Below are positions 34,275 through 42,944 of a stretch of DNA of 64,000 bases, one piece after another (the first letter of the stretch is position 1; every line of letters starts with the position of its first letter). This DNA is from an uncultured Caulobacterales bacterium (lineage in GTDB: Bacteria > Pseudomonadota > Alphaproteobacteria > Caulobacterales > Maricaulaceae): the NCBI GenBank assembly GCA_947503715.1, contig CANNER010000004.1, forward strand, positions 417,464 to 481,463. Direction: 5' to 3'. The notes under the pieces are model-generated. The model ran no database searches and was not told the DNA's origin. It was given only the letters and a program-made list of their open reading frames with translations. The position numbers and the translations under genes were made by a program.

Positions 34275-35819
34275 CTACAATTTATCCAGAGCGGTGATCA
34301 ATTGCTCCTGCGTACCTGTCGCACAAAATTCACCTGACAAAGAATTCGCAAAACATCTCATCCTTAGAACCTGAGTTGTGCATTGATCTGATTTGAGATT
34401 GCAGAATACAGACGCCTTCAAGTCATTATCTTCAATTTCATCCAAAGGTGTATATAATGCAGTGTGAACGCGGGCTTGGTGATATTTTTTGAGAAATTTT
34501 ACTGAACTCATTGTTTTCTGCATTCCGTTAAAACAAAAAACCAACATCGTTAAAAGAATTGTAGCCGAGATGACGGTCTCGACGTTTGAGCGGTGAGTCC
34601 TTTTTGTTGTTTGATGACCTGCGACAGTGGATAAAATCAATCTCCCCAATATCCAGGCAACAGCTATCCAAAAGAAACTGAAACTAAAAATATATCGCGG
34701 AGCCAAAACAACATTTTGTCCTCTTAACCAGGAAGATCCAATTGCAAACGAAATCACAAAACAAATGACACCTGTGAAAAAAACTTTATCAATTCTTCTG
34801 ACATGATTAGACTTAAAAATAAGGCCGGAAACTAAAATCGCGAGGGCGAGCACGCCGTAGCTCAGTGATGCTGATTGTTTTAACCCTGGAAAACCAGTCA
34901 GACCTGTACTTGAAAAAGCTAAATCTGAGAAAAATTTCAGTGAAAGTGAAAGCCCACCTGCTGCAGGACGAGACGCTTCACCGGACGCTAATGCATAATA
35001 AATAAGGGTCAGTATGGAGAAATATACACCCGCCAGAAATGCAGCCCGATAAGTCACGAACCATTTGAGTAAGGAAGAGCCAGTTTCGCGTCGACGGATA
35101 ATATTCATCAAAGCTGTCAGAAGAGACGGGCCTGCCGCAACAAGCGACATGATGAGGAGCGCTAAGAGTACAAAATAATTAAACGCGGTTGCCATGACTA
35201 CGATGAGTAGAAAACTACTCACTGCAAATGCTATAAAAGGCATTAATGTGAACGGCTTCTTCTCTGTCAATAATTGCGCAAAACTAAAAAGACAAATACC
35301 GCCTAAACACAACAAGGTCGGGTTGTTCAAAGCCAACATATGATACTCGAAGCTGCGCTTATTCATATGTCCAAGGACGACAGCCAGGAAAACAATATTA
35401 CAGAAAAAGAATGTAAAACTCTGAATATGCATTTGACGTTTAGACTTAGCGATTTGCGAACCTGTAGCCAGCTCAGCTTCTTTGTGTTTAAAAAACCAGC
35501 CAAAACCGACTAACGTTATCAAGCCTAAAACTTCAGTGAAATGTGTACTCCAACCAAAATACTTCATCGAAATGAGTGTCTGAAACTTGTAAAATATGTG
35601 AATATGAGGCCCTTGTGGCTTCAACCAGAGAGAGTTGTCCCCTGTCGCCAGATATTCGCTTATAAGCGGTGCAAAAAAATTGACGTCGTCTGCCGTATAA
35701 TAATTTCCGGGTGTAATCGCCAATATAAAATGTAGCCACAATGACGCGAGAGCGATCACAAGAACACCCGTAAGAATATTTTGAAGACGCCAAAATCTTG
35801 TTTGAGGGGTTTCAGACAT
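34275..35819 (-). CDS. Polytopic membrane protein, possible GT-C-type transferase (GtrC role)
   Basis: 514 residues with about 10-11 hydrophobic helices and a C-terminal soluble tail containing several cysteines (VFCNLKSDQCTTQVLRMRCFANSLSGEFCATG). Between helices 1 and 2 is a periplasmic loop TPGNYYTADDVNFFAPLISEYLATGDNSLW, with an acidic DD pair where GT-C enzymes keep catalytic acids. I do not recognise the family. Its place 27 bp from the GtrB gene suggests that it is the serotype-specific transferase of the Gtr set. Confidence 0.7.
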   Translation of the reverse strand: MSETPQTRFWRLQNILTGVLVIALASLWLHFILAITPGNYYTADDVNFFAPLISEYLATGDNSLWLKPQGPHIHIFYKFQTLISMKYFGWSTHFTEVLGLITLVGFGWFFKHKEAELATGSQIAKSKRQMHIQSFTFFFCNIVFLAVVLGHMNKRSFEYHMLALNNPTLLCLGGICLFSFAQLLTEKKPFTLMPFIAFAVSSFLLIVVMATAFNYFVLLALLIMSLVAAGPSLLTALMNIIRRRETGSSLLKWFVTYRAAFLAGVYFSILTLIYYALASGEASRPAAGGLSLSLKFFSDLAFSSTGLTGFPGLKQSASLSYGVLALAILVSGLIFKSNHVRRIDKVFFTGVICFVISFAIGSSWLRGQNVVLAPRYIFSFSFFWIAVAWILGRLILSTVAGHQTTKRTHRSNVETVISATILLTMLVFCFNGMQKTMSSVKFLKKYHQARVHTALYTPLDEIEDNDLKASVFCNLKSDQCTTQVLRMRCFANSLSGEFCATGTQEQLITALDKL

Positions 35820-35891
35820 AAAGGCTTATTTTTTTCTCTAAAATAAAAAACATGAAGAAGGAGCCTCTTAAGCACGAAACAGGTTTAAAAA

Positions 35892-37031
35892 TTAAAGGGT
35901 ATCCAAAACAGAGCACGTAATTTCAATAATTTCATCCTGTTCCGCATCTACACCGGCAAACATTGGCAGTCTGACAAGACGGGCTGATATATCATCCGTC
36001 ACGCTCATATCTCCCTCACTTCGGCCAAAGCGTTTCCCGGCAGGCGCAGAGTGCAGGGGCACATAGTGGAACGGCGTGATAACGCCCTGTGCCTTCATAC
36101 CGGCAATGAAATTTTCTCTCAACTCTGGTGTCGAGAGTAAGATTTGATACATATGCGCATTATGTGTTTGTCCCTGCGGCAGAACTGTCGGCCGCTCAAT
36201 TACCCCGTCCGCTTCATAACTAGCCAGAATAGTATGATATCTATCCCAGGCCGCAAGACGGTTTTTCGTCAAATCCTTGGCAATCTCTAACTGTGCAAAA
36301 AGAAAGCTCGCCGTAAGTTCAGACGGCAAATAAGAGCTTCCCAAATCGACCCATGTATACTTATCGACGGCACCGCGGAAAAACTGTTTCCGGTTCGTGC
36401 CTTTCTCGCGAATAATTTCCGCGCGCTCAATAAAACGCGGGTCTGAAATCGAGAGGGCGCCGCCTTCTCCGGAAATGATATTTTTTGTTTCGTGAAAGGA
36501 AAAAGCCGCCATTGCGCCAAAGCTGCCTGCTTTTTTCCCGTCCTGTTCGGACAGCAAAGCCTGTGCCGCATCTTCCACAACAATCAAATCATGCCTATCC
36601 GCAATGGCCTGAATGGCCTTCATATCGCAAATGACACCCGCATAATGAACGACGAATATAGCTTTTGTTTTTGAGGTGACGGCAGCTTCTATTTTTTCAG
36701 GGTCAATATTTAAAGTGTCACGGCGAATATCAACAAAGACGGGCGTTGCGCCGCGCAAGACAACTGCATTCGCCGTAGAGACAAATGTATAAGACGGCAT
36801 AATAACTTCGTCTTCGGGCCCAAGATCCAAGAGTATAGCCGCCATCTCCAAAGCTGCCGTGGCTGAATGGGTCAAGAGTGCAGATTGCGCGCCCGTATAA
36901 TCCACAATGAGAGCATTTGAGAGAGATGTGTAATGCCCGTCGCCAGCTAATTTCCCACGTTTAATAGCATCTTGAATATACTCAAGCTCTCTACCGTGCA
37001 GGCCGGGTCTATTGAACGGTATTTTCATCAT
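35892..37031 (-). CDS. wecE: dTDP-4-amino-4,6-dideoxygalactose transaminase (WecE/RffA)
   Basis: 379 residues of the DegT/DnrJ/EryC1/StrS PLP family. The start IPFNRPGLHGRELEYIQDAIKRGKLAGDG and GPEDEVIMPSYTFVSTANAVVLRG are very close to E. coli WecE; FSFHETKNIISGEGGAL contains the PLP-binding lysine. WecE aminates dTDP-4-keto-6-deoxyglucose to dTDP-Fuc4N. No rml genes are in view, so the nucleotide sugar must come from elsewhere. The neighbouring acyltransferase and ketoreductase could decorate the amino group. Confidence 0.92.
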   Translation of the reverse strand: MMKIPFNRPGLHGRELEYIQDAIKRGKLAGDGHYTSLSNALIVDYTGAQSALLTHSATAALEMAAILLDLGPEDEVIMPSYTFVSTANAVVLRGATPVFVDIRRDTLNIDPEKIEAAVTSKTKAIFVVHYAGVICDMKAIQAIADRHDLIVVEDAAQALLSEQDGKKAGSFGAMAAFSFHETKNIISGEGGALSISDPRFIERAEIIREKGTNRKQFFRGAVDKYTWVDLGSSYLPSELTASFLFAQLEIAKDLTKNRLAAWDRYHTILASYEADGVIERPTVLPQGQTHNAHMYQILLSTPELRENFIAGMKAQGVITPFHYVPLHSAPAGKRFGRSEGDMSVTDDISARLVRLPMFAGVDAEQDEIIEITCSVLDTL

Positions 37032-37319
37032 GTCTCATAAATCTCTTATCATAAGGCGTATCACGTCTGTATTATATAGGTCGCATATTATAGGCTGGGA
37101 CCATATCGGCGCCTATCGGCCTTTGACTTAAACTTGGCGACGCAACAAGTCCAATAATTTGGTCTCTATTCCCACTTCATAAATATGCCCAACTCATACA
37201 GATCAGCCGTTTTATGAGAAAACTGAAAGTAGAATATAAGTTTACCGAATTTGACCCATTTTTAGACTTTATAAGGCATCAAGTGTTAGAAACGTTCAAA
37301 TTGAGAGGGAAACCGAAAT

Positions 37320-39137
37320 ATGTGTGGGATTATCGGGATTGCCGGACAAACAACCGTCACGGACCGTCTTGTCGACGGTCTAAAACGGTTGGAATATCGG
37401 GGTTATGACAGTTCGGGAATTGCGATCCTGAGCGGTGGAGAACTCTCCCGGGCGCGCGCCGAAGGCAAGATTAAGAACCTGGAAGCCCATATCAAAGATC
37501 ATCCCTTAAACGGTCAGACGGGGATTGCACATACGCGTTGGGCCACGCACGGCGTTCCGAATGAAACCAATGCGCACCCGCATAAATCAGGCCGTGTTGC
37601 CGTTGTCCATAATGGTATCATTGAGAACTTTCTAGATCTACGCGAAAGCCTGAAAGGCCAGCGCGAGTTTCGGACAGAAACGGATACAGAGGTCGTTGCC
37701 CATCTGGTCGATGTTGAGTTGGAAAACGGGAAAACACCCCGCGAAGCGTTTGCCGCAACCCTGAAAAAACTCCATGGGGCCTACGCGTTTGGCGTTATCA
37801 TTGACGGTGTGGAAGACGAAATATTCTGCGCCCGTGCGGGGTCTCCGCTCGCCCTCGGGATTGGGGATGATGAACATTATTTAGGGTCTGACGCGATGGC
37901 GATGGCGCAATTAACGAACCGCCTCATCTATCTAGAGGAAGGCGATTGGGCCGTCATACGGCCTGACGGTTTCGAAATTTTCGACCTGAAAGACCAGCCC
38001 GTCACGCGTGATGTTACCATCATTTCCGGCGGCCCGGCCATGGCGGAAAAAGGCAATTATCGCCATTTCATGCTCAAGGAAATTTACGAGCAACCCGAAA
38101 CGATTACGCAAACACTCGGCAATTATGTCGATGAGTTCCGGCTCAGCGCGAATATTCCGGAATCTGTCGACTTTAAAGACTTTGACCGCGTTATCATCAT
38201 TGCTTGCGGGACGGCCTGTTATGCGGGAATGGTTGCAAAATATTGGTTTGAACAAGTCGCAGGCCTCGCCGTGGATATCGATGTCGCCTCAGAATTTCGT
38301 TATCGCCGCCCCGTCTTGGGCGACCGCTCGCTCTTCCTCGCCGTCTCGCAATCCGGTGAAACCGCCGACACATTGGCGGCGCTGCGATATTGTAAGGAGG
38401 CGGGACTGAAAACCGCCGCGCTCGTCAATGTCATGACGTCAACCATGGCGCGGGAAGCCGATATTGCGCTACCCATTAACGCGGGCCCAGAGATCGGCGT
38501 GGCGTCGACGAAAGCCTTCACATCGCAATTGACGGCCCTTGCGGCGCTCGCGCTCTCTGCCGCTGTTTCACGTGGAACATTGTCGCGCGAAGGCGAAATC
38601 CGCCTGACGCGTGAACTCATCAAGCTACCGCGAAAAGTCACCGGAGCCCTGGAATTGGACAAAATGATTGAAGGACTCGCCTTTGAATTATCCAAGGCAA
38701 AATCCGCCTTTTATCTGGGGCGCGGCAGTCAAGTTCCTATTGCCTTCGAAGGTGCGCTGAAGCTCAAAGAAATCAGTTATATTCACGCCGAAGGCTATGC
38801 GGCGGGCGAGTTAAAACATGGACCGATTGCCCTGATTGAGGACGGTACACCGGTTATCGTGCTGGCGCCTTATGATGAGCTGTTTGAAAAAACGATTTCA
38901 AACCTGCAGGAAGTCGCCAGTCGCGGCGCGCGGATTACGCTCATCACCGATGAAATCGGCGCGAAGTCCGCGGCCAATATGGCAGCCGATATGATTGTCG
39001 TACCCAGCAGTGATAGCTTTGTCGCGCCCATTCTGACAACGATCGCCGTGCAATTGCTCGCCTATCACACGGCGGTGCATTTGGGCACGGATGTGGATCA
39101 ACCGCGAAACCTCGCGAAGTCGGTGACTGTCGAATAA
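37320..39137 (+). CDS. glmS: Glutamine-fructose-6-phosphate aminotransferase (isomerising)
   Basis: 605 residues. MCGIIGIAG presents Cys2 as the glutaminase nucleophile; two SIS domains follow (IIACGTACYAGMVAKYWFEQ..., AFYLGRGSQVPIAFEGALKLKEISYIHAEGYAAGELKHGPIALI) and the end is the conserved DVDQPRNLAKSVTVE. It makes glucosamine-6-phosphate for peptidoglycan and LPS. The stop TAA abuts the convergent stop of the next gene with no spacer. Confidence 0.97.
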   Translation: MCGIIGIAGQTTVTDRLVDGLKRLEYRGYDSSGIAILSGGELSRARAEGKIKNLEAHIKDHPLNGQTGIAHTRWATHGVPNETNAHPHKSGRVAVVHNGIIENFLDLRESLKGQREFRTETDTEVVAHLVDVELENGKTPREAFAATLKKLHGAYAFGVIIDGVEDEIFCARAGSPLALGIGDDEHYLGSDAMAMAQLTNRLIYLEEGDWAVIRPDGFEIFDLKDQPVTRDVTIISGGPAMAEKGNYRHFMLKEIYEQPETITQTLGNYVDEFRLSANIPESVDFKDFDRVIIIACGTACYAGMVAKYWFEQVAGLAVDIDVASEFRYRRPVLGDRSLFLAVSQSGETADTLAALRYCKEAGLKTAALVNVMTSTMAREADIALPINAGPEIGVASTKAFTSQLTALAALALSAAVSRGTLSREGEIRLTRELIKLPRKVTGALELDKMIEGLAFELSKAKSAFYLGRGSQVPIAFEGALKLKEISYIHAEGYAAGELKHGPIALIEDGTPVIVLAPYDELFEKTISNLQEVASRGARITLITDEIGAKSAANMAADMIVVPSSDSFVAPILTTIAVQLLAYHTAVHLGTDVDQPRNLAKSVTVE

Positions 39138-39914
39138 TTAATTGCGCCGGAAGGGCAGCGCCAAACTCCAGAGGAGTTTTGACGGCGCATCTGTTTGGTG
39201 TTCAGACAGACCCAGCGTCAAATTACCGTCTGGTTTATCCGTATAGGTGCGGAATATCTTGTCCCACCAGATGACGGAAAATCCGAAATTCGTATTCGTT
39301 TCCCGCTCAATCACAGAGTGATGGATGCGGTGGAGTTTCGGCGTCACAAGGATTTGCCGCAGCGGGCGTTCGAGCCAATTAGGCAGCCGGGCATTTGCAT
39401 GATTGAAAAGCGCAAACGCATTCAACGCAATTTCGAAAATAATCACGGCCAGGACCGGTGCGCCGAGTGCGACGACCGCCGCCATCTTGATTAACATGGA
39501 CAGAACGATTTCCACGGGATGAAACCTGAGTCCGGATGTTGCATCCAGATCGCGGTCCACGTGATGGACCTTATGCAAGCGCCACAGCACCGGAATGCGG
39601 TGGAAGGCGACATGTTGCCAATAGATAATCAGATCGAGACAGATAATGGCGAGCGCGACCTCCGCCCAGACGGGGAGGTTGGTCACATTAAACAGACCCA
39701 GCCCTTGACTTTCCGCCCAAAGCGCAGCCCCAACGGCAATAATTGGAAAGAGAATGCGAATGGCCAGCGTATCAATCACGACCATCCCGAAATTTGTGAT
39801 CCAGCGCGAGCTTCGTTTTTGAACACGCTCACGTGCCGGAAACAGAGACTCTAGGGCGACCATTGTAATAAGAACGCCTAGAAATATGCTCAGCCTGAGA
39901 GAACCTTCGGTCAT
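39138..39914 (-). CDS. Fatty acid hydroxylase/sterol desaturase family protein
   Basis: 258 residues, four to five membrane segments and the three histidine clusters of the family: HVAFHR, HKVHH and HRIHH, which hold a di-iron centre. Members hydroxylate or desaturate fatty acids, sterols or carotenoids (carotenoid beta-hydroxylase relatives). Its ATG overlaps the DUF5060 protein's stop (39911-39914), making it the last gene of the leftward operon under the TetR gene. Confidence 0.88.
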   Translation of the reverse strand: MTEGSLRLSIFLGVLITMVALESLFPARERVQKRSSRWITNFGMVVIDTLAIRILFPIIAVGAALWAESQGLGLFNVTNLPVWAEVALAIICLDLIIYWQHVAFHRIPVLWRLHKVHHVDRDLDATSGLRFHPVEIVLSMLIKMAAVVALGAPVLAVIIFEIALNAFALFNHANARLPNWLERPLRQILVTPKLHRIHHSVIERETNTNFGFSVIWWDKIFRTYTDKPDGNLTLGLSEHQTDAPSKLLWSLALPFRRN

Positions 39915-41728
39915 GGTGTTCGCTCTAACAGGACCACGCGGTCACGACCATCATACGGCACAGGAAAACCCAGCTCGACCCAGGATCCCGCCGTCACATT
40001 TTCGTGTGTGCCGATTTGTAGGACGCCGCCTGTCACAGGATCGAACCACTTAATCTCCCAAATTCCACTGTCCTCAGGAAGGGACAAAATCCCCGTTCCA
40101 CCTTCGATTAAGTAAATGGCGTATAATCCGTCTTTTCCAAAACAATAACTATCCGCGCGATCAATGATTCCTGCACAAGGCACCATCTCCCAATAGGGTA
40201 AATGCGTTTCGAAAAATTCAAGCACGTGGCGCGTTTGATCCCAGAGGTTTTCACGCTTCCGCCAGTCCTCTGATTTCAGATCATTCGCCTCATGTAACCC
40301 GCCAAAGTACCACTCGACGCCAGCACCGCCTGCAAGAAGGTGGCCCCAGAGTGCGTGACGCCGCAGACTGTCATGTGTGGGGTCGACAGCATCTGTACGG
40401 GCCCCCGTATGCCAATGTCCGATTTCATCCATGGTCATGACCCAAGGCTGTGCGGCGGCTTTGGACTTCGCCACCCATTTCTGCGTCTCTGAATTGACCA
40501 GGCGACGATTGCTGATTTGAAAACTCAGGCCGTCCAGCCCGTTAAACCCAAGCAGTGGGTCGAGAATATGATCCTTATCTGCGGGTTCAGAATGGGTATG
40601 CAAAACAATGGGATGATCATAGGGGTCCAGCTGTGTCAGCGCCGTCACCATGTCACGCCTCTGATCATCCGTCTGCCCTTCAGGCCTCCAGAAAACGGGG
40701 CCGTTCTCCTCGCCCAAATTCCAGACCAATGCCGGGTGATGGGCAAACCGACTGATGAGTTCAGCAAAATAGAGCTGGCGGTCCGGTCCGGTCTCGCCCG
40801 CATCCATCGTCAGTTCATTCTCGGTCTCCTGCAAGACGACATGCATCATGATACCCCGGGACATCATATGATCGAAAACGATATTCCACTGCTCGAGCTT
40901 GGACACATCAAAGCGCGTAAAATCATCGGGCGCGTGGAACGGCCAAACATCTTTGCCGTCCCCGCCAATATTAAAGGTCAAGAAATAGGCTGCATTCATC
41001 CCGCGATCCGATAGATAATTCAGGCTGCCAATCAGACCTTTACCTTTCCCGTCCTGCCAGGTCGGATCACCGGCCTGCCAATCGGAAATATGCGGTTCAT
41101 AGCTGTGCAGCACCCTGTCCGTCGCATTGCTTTCGCCGCTGCGCATCTGCGTCTCCATGCGGTAAGTTCCATCAAAATCCACATAGCCGAGCAGGTTTTC
41201 TGGCGAGTTCGTGCCGCCTTTCAGAAACCGCCGCCCATCCGAAAACCGGTAATACTGGCCCTCGGTTCGCAAAATCGGGACGGGGTCTGTGACCTCAAAA
41301 CTACCGCTCGACATATTAAGGGGGATGGCAGTACCGCTTGCTTCAAAATCCAGCGCGATGCCCTCACCGCTTTCCAGTCGTGCGCTCCAATTCCAAAGCC
41401 CGGCGCGAGGCGGAGAAAAGTGCGCCCGCCAAATATTTCCGCGGGTCGCCCCTGTATTGGCCGCGTCACCATCGGCTGCAAAAAACCCTCGTATTTGGAT
41501 TTCTTGATCTCCATGCGTGAAATCAACCGTCAGGCGCATATCGGTAAATGGATTGGGCTCAGCCGTTTCCGATGTTTCCGGACCTATAAAATCGAGTGTA
41601 ATAGGTTTCCCGCTAAAAGGGGTAGCAGGTTGAATGAGAGATATCTGAGTCTGGATTTCTGTCGATGTGTCAGGATTAGGCGTACAGGCCGCCAGAAGAA
41701 CAGCCAAGCCAAAGACAAGTCGCCTCAC
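39911..41728 (-). CDS. DUF5060/glycoside-hydrolase-like lipoprotein
   Basis: 605 residues from GTG 41728, which overlaps the upstream stop as GTGA; an ATG at 41767 is the alternative start. A lipobox (LAVLLAAC) follows. Residues about 40-150 form a DUF5060 beta domain (PITLDFIGPE...FTHGDQEIQIRGFFA); then a TIM-barrel-like part with LKGGTNSPENLLGY, YFLTFNIGGDG, WNLGEENGPVFW and WVMTMDEIGHWH, and a C-terminal collagen-binding-type beta domain. It resembles DUF4038/DUF5060 glycosidases. A surface sugar-cleaving enzyme fits poorly with acyl-CoA genes; its role there is unknown. Confidence 0.8.
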   Translation of the reverse strand: MRRLVFGLAVLLAACTPNPDTSTEIQTQISLIQPATPFSGKPITLDFIGPETSETAEPNPFTDMRLTVDFTHGDQEIQIRGFFAADGDAANTGATRGNIWRAHFSPPRAGLWNWSARLESGEGIALDFEASGTAIPLNMSSGSFEVTDPVPILRTEGQYYRFSDGRRFLKGGTNSPENLLGYVDFDGTYRMETQMRSGESNATDRVLHSYEPHISDWQAGDPTWQDGKGKGLIGSLNYLSDRGMNAAYFLTFNIGGDGKDVWPFHAPDDFTRFDVSKLEQWNIVFDHMMSRGIMMHVVLQETENELTMDAGETGPDRQLYFAELISRFAHHPALVWNLGEENGPVFWRPEGQTDDQRRDMVTALTQLDPYDHPIVLHTHSEPADKDHILDPLLGFNGLDGLSFQISNRRLVNSETQKWVAKSKAAAQPWVMTMDEIGHWHTGARTDAVDPTHDSLRRHALWGHLLAGGAGVEWYFGGLHEANDLKSEDWRKRENLWDQTRHVLEFFETHLPYWEMVPCAGIIDRADSYCFGKDGLYAIYLIEGGTGILSLPEDSGIWEIKWFDPVTGGVLQIGTHENVTAGSWVELGFPVPYDGRDRVVLLERTP

Positions 41729-42909
41729 GGGCGATTGCGGCCATGCGCGTCGTGACTTTCGACCCATTCGTCCGACACGACGGCGGTCGCGAGACTGATC
41801 TCACCCGCCAGAACTGTGCCCGCCACAATCTCGCAAAATTTCGCGACTTTGCCGCTGCCATAACAGTCCAGCATTTCCAGACATTCGCGCTGCGTCGCCA
41901 ATCCAGTCCCGCCGCCATAAGTCGCGACGATAAGGGATGGGAGTGTAATGGACCAATAAAGATCGCCATTTTCCAATAATTCGACATAAGTCAGGCCAGC
42001 CTGACTTTCCGCAACATTAGCCGCATCCTGTCCCGTCGCAATGAAAATGGCCGCCAGCGCATTGGCCGCGTGGACGCCATTATTCGATGTCCCCGCATGC
42101 ATGCCACCCATCATGGAAACCTGCCGCGCGCGGTAGAGATCACGCGTATCCGCCCGCGTCATTTTCAAGACGAGATCGCGGGGCAGAGTCACTTCCGCCA
42201 CAACACGTGCTCCGCGCGAATGGATCGTATTTAATTGGCTATGCTTCTTATCCGTGTCGATTGCGCCGGACAGCGTGTATCGAATATCGGCCTCGTAATG
42301 CGCCATGATCCATTTGCACGCCGCGTCCGTCGCTTTGCCGCACATATTCTGTCCGGCGGCATCACCCGTTGTGTAGTTGAAGCGCGTATAATGCATTTTC
42401 GCGAGGCCGTAATGTTCCACGTGGGACAATTTCCCGGATCGGGTTGTGCTCTCTGCCGCCGCTTTGATTTCCAGCCAATTGGCCTTGAACCAATCCCGAA
42501 ACGCGCGCGCGGCGCGGGCATCTGCAAAATGAAATACAGGGGCGCGTTGCATGTAACGTTCAACGACAGTTGTCTTCACACCGCCCGCTTCCGACAGAAT
42601 ACGCATGCCCCGGGAATAGCTGGCGACGAGAGTCCCTTCAGTCGTCGCAAGCGGCACATAAAAATCACCCTGCGCGTGTTCGCCATTAATTCTGATAGGG
42701 CCTGCCAAACCCAAGGGAACCTGCGCCGCGCCGATCGGGTTTTCTAAATTTCCGGGGAGCTGCGCGGGGTCCTGACTCGTTTGCGGAACATGTTTCAGAG
42801 CCGTGCCTGTTTGCGCCTCTATAAAGTCGAGGCGGGACTGAATCGCCCCTTGGGTAAAGTTATCCGCTTTATCGCGAGGAATGGACGGTCCGCGTGTGTC
42901 TTGTGTCAT
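41725..42909 (-). CDS. Hydroxymethylglutaryl-CoA reductase, class I type
   Basis: 394 residues. All class I signatures are present: ENPIGAAQVPLGLAGPI, FYVPLATTEGTLVAS with Glu91, GDAAGQNM, DTDKKHS with Lys221, GVHAANALAAIFIATGQD with Asp295, and SHDAH with His386. It reduces HMG-CoA to mevalonate. Class II (degradative) features are absent. Alphaproteobacteria normally make isoprenoids by the MEP route, so a class I enzyme is unexpected. It stands 35 bp behind two acyl-CoA dehydrogenase genes and overlaps the DUF5060 gene. Confidence 0.93.
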   Translation of the reverse strand: MTQDTRGPSIPRDKADNFTQGAIQSRLDFIEAQTGTALKHVPQTSQDPAQLPGNLENPIGAAQVPLGLAGPIRINGEHAQGDFYVPLATTEGTLVASYSRGMRILSEAGGVKTTVVERYMQRAPVFHFADARAARAFRDWFKANWLEIKAAAESTTRSGKLSHVEHYGLAKMHYTRFNYTTGDAAGQNMCGKATDAACKWIMAHYEADIRYTLSGAIDTDKKHSQLNTIHSRGARVVAEVTLPRDLVLKMTRADTRDLYRARQVSMMGGMHAGTSNNGVHAANALAAIFIATGQDAANVAESQAGLTYVELLENGDLYWSITLPSLIVATYGGGTGLATQRECLEMLDCYGSGKVAKFCEIVAGTVLAGEISLATAVVSDEWVESHDAHGRNRP

Positions 42910-42944
42910 ACGGAAACCCTAACGGCACAAAAGAAAGATAGAAA

